This document shows positions 35,798 to 44,135 of a DNA stretch of 64,000 nucleotides, piece after piece. The position numbers were made by a program, and so were the translations under genes. The number at the start of each line of letters is the position of its first letter. Within the stretch, counting starts at the first letter, position 1. The notes under the pieces were generated by a model. It was not told where the DNA came from. It searched no databases and worked only from the letters and a program-made list of their open reading frames with translations. This DNA is from Hyphomicrobium album (GTDB lineage: Bacteria; Pseudomonadota; Alphaproteobacteria; Rhizobiales; Hyphomicrobiaceae), in contig NZ_WMBQ01000001.1 of NCBI RefSeq assembly GCF_009708035.1, positions 496,001 through 560,000 on the forward strand, written 5' to 3'.

Positions 35798-37166
35798 GCG
35801 CGCGCGGGAATGACACCTCGACCCGCAGCCCCGGGGAATTGTCCGAAAGCTCGACACCGGCTCCGTGCAAATCGGCGATCGCCGCGACGAGACTCAAGCC
35901 CAGCCCGCTTCCTGACGTCGTACGCTCGCGCTCCAGTCGGTAGAGCCTGCGAAACACGTTCCCGCGTTCGTCCGCGGGAATGCCCGGCCCCTGGTCCGTA
36001 ACGTTGGCCACGTAGCGATCCGCCACCGCTGTGAGCCCGATGTCGATGCGCGTTCCTTCAGGCGCATGGCGGATCGCGTTTTCGATGAGGTTGGCGAAGA
36101 GCTGCGTCAACAGCTCGCGATCGCCCGTGATCGGCGCGCGAATCCCATTCAACGTGCTGACGAGGTTTCCCCCCGACTCCTCGACGACCGGCTCATAGAT
36201 GTCGGCGATATCGGCAAGCAATCCGCCGAGTTCCACGTCGCGGAAGCGCGACCGCCTCGCACCCGCCTCGATCTGCGTGATGCGCAACAACGCCTCGAAT
36301 GTCTCGACGATAGAGTCCAGCTCTCCCAGTGCGTCTCCCACCTGCACCCGGAAGCTCCCGACATCGTCAGCGCTGCGTAGCGCCTGCTCGAGCCGTCGGC
36401 GGAGCCGGCCGATCGGCTTCTTGAGGTCGTGGGCTATGTCGGACGACGCCTGGTTGACGTTCTCGATCAGCTTCTGAAGGTGCGCCAACGTAGCGTTGAT
36501 CTGCGTCGCTACGTGGTCGAGGTCGTCGTGCGAGGCGGTGACGGGAACGCGCTCGCCGATTTGGCCCCGACTGACCTTCGACAGCGTGGTCGCGAACATG
36601 TCGATCTTCTGCTGCGCGCGCCGGGCCAGGAAAACGGCGGAGCCGGCGGCGAGCAGGATTGTCGAGAGGAGCGCCCAACCTAGCCCGTGGCCAAGAAGCC
36701 GTCGCGCCTGCCGAATCTGCCGATCGCTGCCGCCGACAAGGATGTGGCCGCCCGACACGGGGCTCCACTTGGCATAGAAGCGATCGTCGGGGTCGCCTTT
36801 GTCGGCGACCTCGGGCAGCCACGCGCGATCGAGTTCCCCCCAGCCCGTGAACGGCTGAACATTTTGCACGTTACCCGCGCGAAACGAGCCGTCGTCGGCG
36901 CGCAGCATGAAGATGCTGTCGAAGTCGCGGACCGAAGCGGCTTCCTCCGCCACCACGCTCGCGAGGTTGTCGAAACCCTGCTGCCGGTCGATCGCCTGCA
37001 AGGCGTCGGTGATCTCCTCGACGTGCTGGCGGATCGCGAGGTTCATCTCGGAGACGAGCGTGAAATAGAGCACGCCGACCAGAGCAATGACGGTCAGGGC
37101 AAACAGCAGTGCGAACGCGCCGGCAAGACGCACCGGCGTCCGCTTCAGAAGATCATGGCTGATCAT
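35793..37166 (-). CDS. Sensor histidine kinase, EnvZ-like
   Basis: The 457-residue protein has two transmembrane helices (residues 14-37 and about 160-180) around a periplasmic sensor domain of about 120 residues, a HAMP domain, the phosphorylated histidine in SSDIAHDLKKPIGRL near residue 245, and a C-terminal ATPase domain with NLIENAIRHAPEGT (N box), DQGPGIPADER and GSGLGLSLVAAIADLHG. The signal is unknown. It overlaps the response regulator gene by 14 bases, so they are one operon and a cognate pair. The H box reads DLKKPI where DLRTPL is commoner. Confidence 0.9.
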   Translation of the reverse strand: MISHDLLKRTPVRLAGAFALLFALTVIALVGVLYFTLVSEMNLAIRQHVEEITDALQAIDRQQGFDNLASVVAEEAASVRDFDSIFMLRADDGSFRAGNVQNVQPFTGWGELDRAWLPEVADKGDPDDRFYAKWSPVSGGHILVGGSDRQIRQARRLLGHGLGWALLSTILLAAGSAVFLARRAQQKIDMFATTLSKVSRGQIGERVPVTASHDDLDHVATQINATLAHLQKLIENVNQASSDIAHDLKKPIGRLRRRLEQALRSADDVGSFRVQVGDALGELDSIVETFEALLRITQIEAGARRSRFRDVELGGLLADIADIYEPVVEESGGNLVSTLNGIRAPITGDRELLTQLFANLIENAIRHAPEGTRIDIGLTAVADRYVANVTDQGPGIPADERGNVFRRLYRLERERTTSGSGLGLSLVAAIADLHGAGVELSDNSPGLRVEVSFPRAQ

Positions 37167-37830
37167 GCATGGTGTAGCCCGAGCCGCGGATGGTGTGGAT
37201 CAGATCTTTGCCGAAGGGCCGGTCGATCTTGGTCCGCAAGCGCGAGATGTGCGTCTCGACGATGCTGGTGCGCGGTTCGAAGTGAAAGCTCCACACGCGC
37301 TCCAGCAGCATGGTGCGGGTCAGCACGCGTCCCTTGTTGCGCATGAGCACTTCCAACAAACGGAACTCGCGGGGTTGCAGCTCGATGTTGCCGCCGCCGC
37401 GTTTCACGGTCCGCGCGATGAGATCCATCTCCAGATCGCCCACGCGCAGAACGGTGTCGGCCTCCTTCATGTGGGGGCGACGGGCGAGTGCATTGACCCG
37501 CGCCAAAAGCTCGGTGAATGCAAATGGCTTCACGAGATAGTCGTCGCCACCGACGTTCAGTCCGTCGACCCTGTCGTCGACGCCGCCGAGTGAGGTCAGA
37601 AAGAGCACGGGGACCTTGCTGCCGACTGCCCGCAACGCGCGCACGAGCGAGAGGCCATCGAGGCCGGGCAACATGCGGTCGACAATGAGAATGTCGTAAG
37701 CCTCGCTCATGGCTTGCGAGAGGCCGTCTCGGCCGTCGGACAGGGTCTCGACGAGGTGGCCTTCCTCGTGGAATCCTTGGGTTATGTAGGAGGACGTCTC
37801 GGTATCGTCCTCGACGACAAGAATGCGCAT
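37153..37830 (-). CDS. Response regulator, OmpR/PhoB family
   Basis: The 225-residue protein has a receiver domain with the phospho-accepting Asp at residue ~51 in LIVDRMLPGLDG, the switch Thr in LFLTSLG and the conserved Lys in DYLVKPFAFTELLAR. A winged-helix DNA-binding domain follows, ending in IVETHISRLRTKID and IHTIRGSGYTMH. It precedes and overlaps its cognate kinase gene. The ORF is divergent from nothing close; an AraC gene lies 108 bases upstream on the same strand. Confidence 0.93.
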   Translation of the reverse strand: MRILVVEDDTETSSYITQGFHEEGHLVETLSDGRDGLSQAMSEAYDILIVDRMLPGLDGLSLVRALRAVGSKVPVLFLTSLGGVDDRVDGLNVGGDDYLVKPFAFTELLARVNALARRPHMKEADTVLRVGDLEMDLIARTVKRGGGNIELQPREFRLLEVLMRNKGRVLTRTMLLERVWSFHFEPRTSIVETHISRLRTKIDRPFGKDLIHTIRGSGYTMHDQP

Positions 37831-37938
37831 AGCGAATCTTTCAGTTGCGCTCGAAACATACGCTTCCGGTATTGCGAGGAGTTTTCCGTCTCATTACCGA
37901 ACCGTAAGAAGCGGGAGCCGCGCCGTTGCGCCGCGCCG

Positions 37939-38889
37939 TCACGGGGCGTTCTGCGGCTGGCTGTTGCGTCGCAACTCGCCGGGCGTCATGCCGAACCGAG
38001 CACGAAACCGGCGGCTGAAGTGCGACAGATCGGAAAAACCCCAACTAAAGGCGATGTCGCCGATCATCCGATGCGCCTGCAGCGGATCTTCGAGTGCACG
38101 GCGGCAATGCTCGAGACGCCGGTGCAGGATGTAGCGCTCGACGGAGGTATTCTCCTCGGCCAGAAGCGCGTTGGCGTAGCGCACGCTGATGCCGGCAGCG
38201 GCCGCCACGTCCGCCGGCCGCAGGACCGGGTCGTTGATGCGCGCATCGATCATCGATTTGAGGCGGATGAGCGTCGTTGAACGCGGCGAAGACAGGGTCG
38301 GGCTGGCATCGCCGACCGTCAGCGTCAGGGCGATGAGGTCAAGCGCCTGCTCGGCTAAGCGGGGCTTCAGCCGATCGTCCAACAAGCTGGCCCTCTCGCT
38401 CAGCATCGCGATGAATTCGGCCGCCAGACCGGCGATGGGATGGTCCGGCAATACGACGCCGCTCGTCACCGCCTGGCCGACGCGCGCCTGCAGAACCTTG
38501 CGAGGGATGCTGACGAAGATCGTCGTCGACTGACTGAGGAACTCAATATCGAGGGGCTTGCTCACGTCCTGCAGATATAGCGTTCCCTTGCCGATCGAAT
38601 GGTCGCGGCCATCCTGGGATATCGTCGAGCGCCCATCTACTCTGACCCCCAGGATCAGGTCGTCGATGTCGTCGCGGGCAGCCTCGCGGCGCGTGCGCGT
38701 GACTTCGCAAGGCGTGCACTCGCAACGGGATAGATAGAGGTTGTCCAGCCAATCCCCGGTGAGAGACCCGGCAAAGTCTCCGTTCTTTGCACTGAACTGG
38801 TGCTTGAAGAACGCCTCCGTGGCCACGTCGACCCAGTAGGGCACGCGGTCATGCTGGTGTAGATGCTCCGTAGAGAAAGCAATGGACAT
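37939..38889 (-). CDS. AraC family transcriptional regulator (second of two paralogues)
   Basis: The 316-residue protein has an AraC-binding-like N-terminus (RVPYWVDVATEAFFKHQFS) and a C-terminal double helix-turn-helix (AAAAGISVRYANALLAEEN, IAFSWGFSDLSHFSRRF). It is a paralogue of the regulator at 34212-35153. The pair lies on either side of the two-component system, so they may act on linked genes. I set the start at 38889 (MSIAFST) rather than 38922. It is divergent from the MarR gene. Confidence 0.85.
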   Translation of the reverse strand: MSIAFSTEHLHQHDRVPYWVDVATEAFFKHQFSAKNGDFAGSLTGDWLDNLYLSRCECTPCEVTRTRREAARDDIDDLILGVRVDGRSTISQDGRDHSIGKGTLYLQDVSKPLDIEFLSQSTTIFVSIPRKVLQARVGQAVTSGVVLPDHPIAGLAAEFIAMLSERASLLDDRLKPRLAEQALDLIALTLTVGDASPTLSSPRSTTLIRLKSMIDARINDPVLRPADVAAAAGISVRYANALLAEENTSVERYILHRRLEHCRRALEDPLQAHRMIGDIAFSWGFSDLSHFSRRFRARFGMTPGELRRNSQPQNAP

Positions 38890-39046
38890 GCGTTGCCTCG
38901 GCGGGGCTGCCCGCACGGTCAACCGATTGTGCCGGCTCGGTCAAGCACGCGCATGGAATCTGGGGCACTTTAGTCCGTCTACCGAACTTCAGGACGGTGC
39001 CGGTTGCAATCTAAGCGTGCATATCCGTCATATCGCCCGGAAAGGT

Positions 39047-39481
39047 ATGTTAACCGTGAACTTCTCCACTCTGCACCTGCTCCACCGGGTCCATCAGTGC
39101 GCCGGCGAGCTGTTCCAGACGCACATGAACGGCCTCGACGTAACCACCACTCAGTACACGGTGCTCGTCGCGGCGGCGGAACGCGAGGGATTGAGCCAGC
39201 AGGACATCATCAACGCCACGGGGATCGACCGCTCGACCGTCTCCCAGGTCGTGCAGCTACTAATCCGCAAAGGGCTCCTGAAGCGGCGGCGCACGCGGCA
39301 CGATGCGCGCGCTTACGCCATTACGCTCACCGAAGCTGGGCAGAAGGTTCTGGAAGCATCCGAACCCATTGTCGGCCGTATCGAGCAGGCCCTTGTGGAG
39401 GCGCTGCCGGCCACGCGCGCCAAGCTCTTTGTCTCCAATCTCAAGGCCATTGTTGCCGCCCTCGAGCCGGCGAAAACCTAG
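39047..39481 (+). CDS. MarR family transcriptional regulator
   Basis: The 144-residue protein has the MarR winged helix in YTVLVAAAEREGLSQQDIINATGIDRSTVSQVVQLLIRKGLL (residues ~32-75, in pieces), the wing RTRHDARAYAITLTEAG and long dimerisation helices at each end. Two starts are possible: the ATG at 39047 is only 1-2 bases from the GGAAAGG box, while the GTG at 39056 is 10 bases away and better spaced. It is divergent from the AraC gene; the intergenic region of about 150 bases probably holds operators for both. Confidence 0.85.
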   Translation: MLTVNFSTLHLLHRVHQCAGELFQTHMNGLDVTTTQYTVLVAAAEREGLSQQDIINATGIDRSTVSQVVQLLIRKGLLKRRRTRHDARAYAITLTEAGQKVLEASEPIVGRIEQALVEALPATRAKLFVSNLKAIVAALEPAKT

Positions 39482-39596
39482 CCCTCGCCGGACGCGTTTC
39501 GCGACGATTGCGGCGGGAGGCTGCTACTCCGCTCCGCGTTGACAGGTGACGGCGGCCCAATAGAGTGCGCCGCGCCGCAACATGGAGCCCGACGCG

Positions 39597-40646
39597 ATGG
39601 CCAGCAGCCGCACGCCTGCAAAGTTCTATTCCCCGCTCGCCATCGGCGCTCCCGAACCCTATCGCGCGCTGCCGGTACGGCTTGAGCGCATGATCCACTT
39701 CATACCGCCGCACAACGAGAAAATACGCGCCAAGATCAAGGACATCGCCGGACAAGTCGACGTCGTGCTCGGCAATCTCGAGGACGCTATACCGGCGGAC
39801 CAGAAGGAAGCGGCCCGCGCCGGGTTCATCGTCATGGCGCGCGAGACCGACTTCGGCACGACCGGCCTTTGGACGCGCATCAACTGCCTGAACAGCCCGT
39901 GGATGCTCGACGACGTGCGCGAGATCGTCGCCGCGGCGGGCAACAAGCTCGACGTCATCATGCTGCCGAAGGTCGAGGGGCCGTGGGATATTCACTATCT
40001 CGACCAGCTCCTCGCCCAGCTCGAGGCCAAGCACGCCATCAAGAAGCCCATTCTGATCCACGCCATCCTCGAGACGGCCGAAGGCGTCAACAACGTGGAA
40101 GCCATCGCCGCGGCGTCGCCGCGCATGCACGGCATGAGCCTCGGCCCGGCCGACCTCGCTGCCTCGCGTGGCATGAAGACGACGCGCGTCGGCGGCGGCC
40201 ATCCCGACTACGGCGTGCTGGCCGATGGCAATGGCGCCGCGAGCCGCCCATTTTTTCAGCAGGACCTCTGGCACTACACCGTCGGCAAGATGGTCGACGC
40301 GTGCCTCGCCTACGGCCTGAAGCCCTTCTACGGGCCGTTCGGCGACTTTTCCGACGCCGCCGCCTGCGAGGCGCAGTTCCGCAATGCGTTCCTGCAGGGG
40401 TGCCTCGGCGCCTGGTCGCTGCATCCGTCGCAGATCGACATCGCCAAGCGCGTCTTCTCGCCCGACGAGAAGGAAGTCGCCTTCGCCAAGCGCATCCTCG
40501 ACGCCATGCCGGACGGCACCGGCGCGGTGATGATCGACGGCAAGATGCAGGACGACGCCACCTGGAAGCAGGCCAAGGTCATTGTCGACCTCGCCCGCCT
40601 GGTTGCCACCAAGGATCCGCAGAAGGCTGCCGCCTACGGTCTTTAG
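39597..40646 (+). CDS. HpcH/HpaI aldolase family, malyl-CoA/beta-methylmalyl-CoA lyase-like
   Basis: This 349-residue CoA-ester lyase resembles L-malyl-CoA/beta-methylmalyl-CoA lyases. Visible family features are [17 protein letters not shown] (metal-binding acidic cluster near residue 65), MLPKVEG near residue 125, [10 protein letters not shown] near residue 155 and [11 protein letters not shown] near residue 180. Such enzymes split malyl-CoA to glyoxylate and acetyl-CoA and take part in glyoxylate assimilation, the serine cycle or the ethylmalonyl-CoA pathway; which one applies is open. GGAG sits 9 bases before the ATG at 39597. Confidence 0.82.
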   Translation: MASSRTPAKFYSPLAIGAPEPYRALPVRLERMIHFIPPHNEKIRAKIKDIAGQVDVVLGNLEDAIPADQKEAARAGFIVMARETDFGTTGLWTRINCLNSPWMLDDVREIVAAAGNKLDVIMLPKVEGPWDIHYLDQLLAQLEAKHAIKKPILIHAILETAEGVNNVEAIAAASPRMHGMSLGPADLAASRGMKTTRVGGGHPDYGVLADGNGAASRPFFQQDLWHYTVGKMVDACLAYGLKPFYGPFGDFSDAAACEAQFRNAFLQGCLGAWSLHPSQIDIAKRVFSPDEKEVAFAKRILDAMPDGTGAVMIDGKMQDDATWKQAKVIVDLARLVATKDPQKAAAYGL

Positions 40647-40756
40647 GTCGCTGGGTGGTCCGGATCGCACGTCGTGAACCGACTTGCGCGGCTTCGATTG
40701 ACAGTTATGGCCGGCTCCCGTGGAATAGGGCGCGGGGTGGGACGGACGCGCGAAAA

Positions 40757-41089
40757 ATGGGCACGGTAAGGCAAGCGAAGTATTCGGTGGGGCAGGTCGT
40801 GCGCCACCGCTTCTACCCGTTTCGCGGTGTCGTCTTCGACATCGATCCGGTGTTCGACAACACCGAGGAATGGTGGGAGTCGATTCCCGAGGACATCCGG
40901 CCGCACAAGCAGCAGCCGTTCTACCACCTGCTGGCCGAGAACGCAGAGACCGAGTACATCGCCTACGTCTCCGAGCAGAACTTGCTGCCTGACGAGACCG
41001 GACAGCCGTTGCGCCATCCCCAGCTCTCCGAGCTGTTCACCGAGGATGAGAACGGCGGCTATAGGGCGCTCTTCCTGCAATCCCACTGA
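40757..41089 (+). CDS. hspQ: Heat shock protein HspQ
   Basis: The 110-residue protein matches HspQ, a small factor that enhances Lon protease and binds hemimethylated DNA in E. coli. Diagnostic segments are YSVGQVVRHRFYPFRGVVFDIDPVF near the N-terminus (in pieces), PFYHLLAENAETEYIAYVSEQNL in the middle and GYRALFLQSH at the end. It lies about 110 bases downstream of the aldolase gene and is followed by a perfect 14-bp terminator. Confidence 0.9.
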   Translation: MGTVRQAKYSVGQVVRHRFYPFRGVVFDIDPVFDNTEEWWESIPEDIRPHKQQPFYHLLAENAETEYIAYVSEQNLLPDETGQPLRHPQLSELFTEDENGGYRALFLQSH

Positions 41090-41106
41090 CAGCGCGACGC
41101 TCATAA

Positions 41107-41140
41107 GAAAGCCGCCCGGCTTGTCGGCCGGGCGGCTTTC
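41107..41140. terminator. Strong rho-independent terminator
   Basis: GAAAGCCGCCCGGC (41107-41120) pairs perfectly over 14 bases with GCCGGGCGGCTTTC (41127-41140), with loop TTGTCG. A-rich and T-rich ends on both sides allow bidirectional termination of hspQ and the convergent IalB gene. Confidence 0.88.
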
Positions 41141-41166
41141 TAATCGATCGTGCTCGATGGCGGAGC

Positions 41167-42036
41167 TTACTTCTTCGCCGCCGGAGCAGCGGCCGGAGCA
41201 GCTGCATCCGCGGGCGGCGGAGGCAGGTTCTTCATCTGCTCAGCTTTGTACTTCTCGAGAGCCGCCTGCTGACGCTCGCGGATCTGGGCCATCAGCTGAC
41301 CGCGCGCCTTGGCGTATTCTTTATTGTCGACCGGCTTGCCACCGAAGGCCTCGGTGAAACCGTCGAGCGGAACCGGGAAACCAATCGGCTGAGCGCCGGC
41401 ATTCATGGCGATGACCATGATGCCACCACCGGTCTTCATCGATTCGATGAGCTCGGCCGTCGCTTCAACCTCGGCCGTGCAACCGGCGGCGTGGCAGAGC
41501 GAGTACTTCAGCGCGAGCGGCTTCAGCGCCTTCTCGTCGATCTTCTCGTTCTTGGCGGCGGCGGCCCACTGTTCCTTCGTGTACACAGCGGCGCGCAGGC
41601 CGGGGGGCAGCGCCATACCCAGCGGCACCATCACCATCATGCTCTTCTTGTCGATGCCTTCGATCTCACGGATCGCCGCCGAGACCATCACCATGCCGGT
41701 GTTGCCGTCGAGGCGCTCATGATGGGTGAGGCAAATGTTCTTCTCGTTCTTGACCTCTTTGCCGTCCTTGTCCTTGGTATTGAACGGCGCCTTCTCGCAA
41801 AGCTTCACCCACGCGCTCTTATTGCCAGCGGCCGCTGCAGGGGCGCCTTTGGCAGCCGGAGCGCCGGCCGCGGGAGCCTTGGCAGCGGGAGCAGCGGCAG
41901 GCGCCTTAGCTGCCGGATCCTGCGCGAGTGCTGGCGTACCAGCGATCATGGCGGCCAACCCGAGAGCGGCGCACACGGCCGCGACCCCACGGGCGCTCCG
42001 CCCCTTGTCCAGGAGGTGCGCAACGTTATTTGTCAT
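41167..42036 (-). CDS. Invasion-associated locus B (IalB) family protein
   Basis: This is a secreted protein of 289 residues. The signal peptide spans about residues 15-38 (cleavage after ALAQ) and is followed by an Ala/Pro-rich spacer made of repeated AAKAP/AAGAP units to about residue 75. The mature domain matches IalB, with SAWVKLCEKAPF, NICLTHHERLDG, MVMVPLGMALPPGLR and YSLCHAAGCTAEVEA; the cysteines would form disulphides in the periplasm. In Bartonella IalB aids erythrocyte invasion, but the family is broad in Hyphomicrobiales and here the role is unknown. Confidence 0.87.
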   Translation of the reverse strand: MTNNVAHLLDKGRSARGVAAVCAALGLAAMIAGTPALAQDPAAKAPAAAPAAKAPAAGAPAAKGAPAAAAGNKSAWVKLCEKAPFNTKDKDGKEVKNEKNICLTHHERLDGNTGMVMVSAAIREIEGIDKKSMMVMVPLGMALPPGLRAAVYTKEQWAAAAKNEKIDEKALKPLALKYSLCHAAGCTAEVEATAELIESMKTGGGIMVIAMNAGAQPIGFPVPLDGFTEAFGGKPVDNKEYAKARGQLMAQIRERQQAALEKYKAEQMKNLPPPPADAAAPAAAPAAKK

Positions 42037-42344
42037 GGAATACAAACCTTTCTTAGAGAGCTGGTCCGCCCAGCTCACCCCTCGCTGGGCGAGCACGAAT
42101 TGCGCGCCCCATGACGCCCCTCGGCGCTCATCGCTGCGGCAGTAAGGCCCGGATTACGGCAATCCCGTGGCCGTGGAATTCCGGCGGGCGCGATCAAGTA
42201 ATCCATTTCGCACATCGTGGCAAAGCCGCAACGGCGGGTGCCGGGAGGGCGCAATTGCGGGATGTTCTGGTAGAGCGATCACGCTGTGGTAATAGGCTGC
42301 AACTGCTCATATTCCCCGCAAGCTGCCGCTGCCCGGAATCCTGA
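42037..42344. other. Intergenic region between divergent genes
   Basis: This region of about 308 bases holds a CCCAGC/GCTGGG hairpin near 42070-42092, in the IalB leader. A weak promoter-like TGGTAG...TAATAG at about 42270-42297 precedes the next gene. No gene is supported. Confidence 0.35.
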
Positions 42345-44135
42345 ATGATTTCCAGGTTCATCGTCGCCGTTACTGTTGCGTTGCTGGGTACTCTCGTACC
42401 GGCACGGGCCGAGCCCGTGCACGGCATCGCCCTCTATGGTGAACCGAAGCAGCCGCCGGATTTCACTCACTTCTCCTACGTAAATCCCGATGCGCCGAAG
42501 GGGGGACGGCTCATCCTCGGCGCCTTCGGATCCTTCGACAACCTCAACCCGCTCATCATCAAAGGCGTCGCCGCCAACGGCATTCGCGACTTCACTATCG
42601 AAAGCCTGATGGCGCGCGGTCTCGATGAGCCGTTCACGCTGTATGGCTTGGTGGCCGAAAGGGTGGACGTTCCCGCGGACCGCTCGTCGATCACATTTCA
42701 TCTCAATCCCAACGCGCGCTTCTCCGACGGCACGCCGATCACCGCCGACGACGTGATCTTCTCTCTCCAGCTGCTGAAGGAAAAAGGGCGACCGAACCAC
42801 CGCACCTACTTCGCCAAGGTCGCGAAGACCGAGCGCCTCTCGGACCGCGTGGTGCGCTTTGCCTTCGATGCAGCGGGCGACCGTGAGATCCCGCTCATCC
42901 TCGGCCTGCTGCCGGTGTTGCCCAAGCACGCCATCAATCCCGCCACCTACGAGAACACGACGCTCGAGGCGCCAATCGGCTCGGGACCCTACAAGGTCGG
43001 GAAGATCGACGCCGGCCGCTCGATCACCTTCGTGCGCGATCCTAACTATTGGGGCCGCGACCTCCCGGTGAACCGCGGCCGCTTCAACTTCGACGAGATA
43101 CGCTTCGACTACTTCCGCGAAGGCTCGGTGATGTTCGACGCCTTCAAGGCGGGTCAAATCGACCTTTGGCCGGAGGAGGATCCGCGGCGCTGGGCGAACG
43201 GTTACGACTTCCCGGCCATCCGCGACGGGCGCGCCGTCAAGCGCGAGTTCACGATCGGCTTGCCCGCCGGCATGACTGGGCTGGTGTTTAATACGCGGCG
43301 CGCGGTGTTCAAGGATGCACGCGTGCGCGAAGCCCTCATCTATCTGTTCGATTTCGAATGGATCAACCGCACGCTCTATGCCGGCCTCTACAGCCGCACG
43401 CAGAGCTACTTCGAGCGCTCGATCCTCGCCTCCACGGGACGTCCGGCGGACGCGCGCGAGCGCCAGATCCTCGCGCCGTTTCCCGACGCGGTGAAGCCAC
43501 AGTTCATGGAGGGAACCTATCGTTTCCCCTCGACGGACGGATCGGGGCGCGGTCGCGACAACCAGGAGAAGGCGTTCCGCCTGCTGCAGGAGGCGGGCTA
43601 CGAGCTGCGCGGCGGCAAGCTGGTCAACGCAGAGAACGGCCGGCAATTGGAATTCGAGATCCTGGCTTCGTCGACCTCGCAGGAGGGACTGCTTTTGTCC
43701 TTCGCGCGCGACGTCGAGCGGCTCGGCATCAAGGTGAAGCTGCGCGTCGTCGATGGCGCGCAATATCAGCAGCGGCTCACCAGCTACGACTACGACATGA
43801 TCCAGAACGCTTGGACGTCGTCGCTGTCGCCTGGCAACGAGCAGCTCTTCCGCTGGTCGACGCAATCAGCAAAAGTCCAGGGCACCTATAACTTCGCCGG
43901 CGTCGAGAATCCGGCGGCCGACGCCATGATCCAGGCGATGCTGGCGGCAAAAACGGAGGACGATTTCGTCTCCGCCGTCCGCGCGCTCGATCGCGTGCTC
44001 CTCTCGGGCGACTACGTCATCCCGCTGTTCTTCATACCCAAGCAGTGGGTGGCCTACTGGACGCGGCTGCAGCACCCCGAGACGACGCCACTCTTCGGCT
44101 ACAACGTCGACAGCTGGTGGATGGCCGGCCAATGA
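42345..44135 (+). CDS. Extracellular solute-binding protein, family 5 (YejA-like peptide-binding)
   Basis: The 596-residue periplasmic protein has a signal peptide (residues 1-22, cleavage after ARAEP) and the SBP_bac_5 fold. Landmarks are YVNPDAPKGGRL near residue 40, FHLNPNARFSDGTPITADDV near residue 115, the GSGPYKVGKID segment near 205 and NQEKAFRLLQEAGYEL near 405. YejA-like proteins bind oligopeptides or microcin-type compounds for an ABC importer, but no permease or ATPase gene is adjacent. Instead its stop overlaps the start of an acyl-CoA ligase gene (ATGA). Confidence 0.88.
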   Translation: MISRFIVAVTVALLGTLVPARAEPVHGIALYGEPKQPPDFTHFSYVNPDAPKGGRLILGAFGSFDNLNPLIIKGVAANGIRDFTIESLMARGLDEPFTLYGLVAERVDVPADRSSITFHLNPNARFSDGTPITADDVIFSLQLLKEKGRPNHRTYFAKVAKTERLSDRVVRFAFDAAGDREIPLILGLLPVLPKHAINPATYENTTLEAPIGSGPYKVGKIDAGRSITFVRDPNYWGRDLPVNRGRFNFDEIRFDYFREGSVMFDAFKAGQIDLWPEEDPRRWANGYDFPAIRDGRAVKREFTIGLPAGMTGLVFNTRRAVFKDARVREALIYLFDFEWINRTLYAGLYSRTQSYFERSILASTGRPADARERQILAPFPDAVKPQFMEGTYRFPSTDGSGRGRDNQEKAFRLLQEAGYELRGGKLVNAENGRQLEFEILASSTSQEGLLLSFARDVERLGIKVKLRVVDGAQYQQRLTSYDYDMIQNAWTSSLSPGNEQLFRWSTQSAKVQGTYNFAGVENPAADAMIQAMLAAKTEDDFVSAVRALDRVLLSGDYVIPLFFIPKQWVAYWTRLQHPETTPLFGYNVDSWWMAGQ

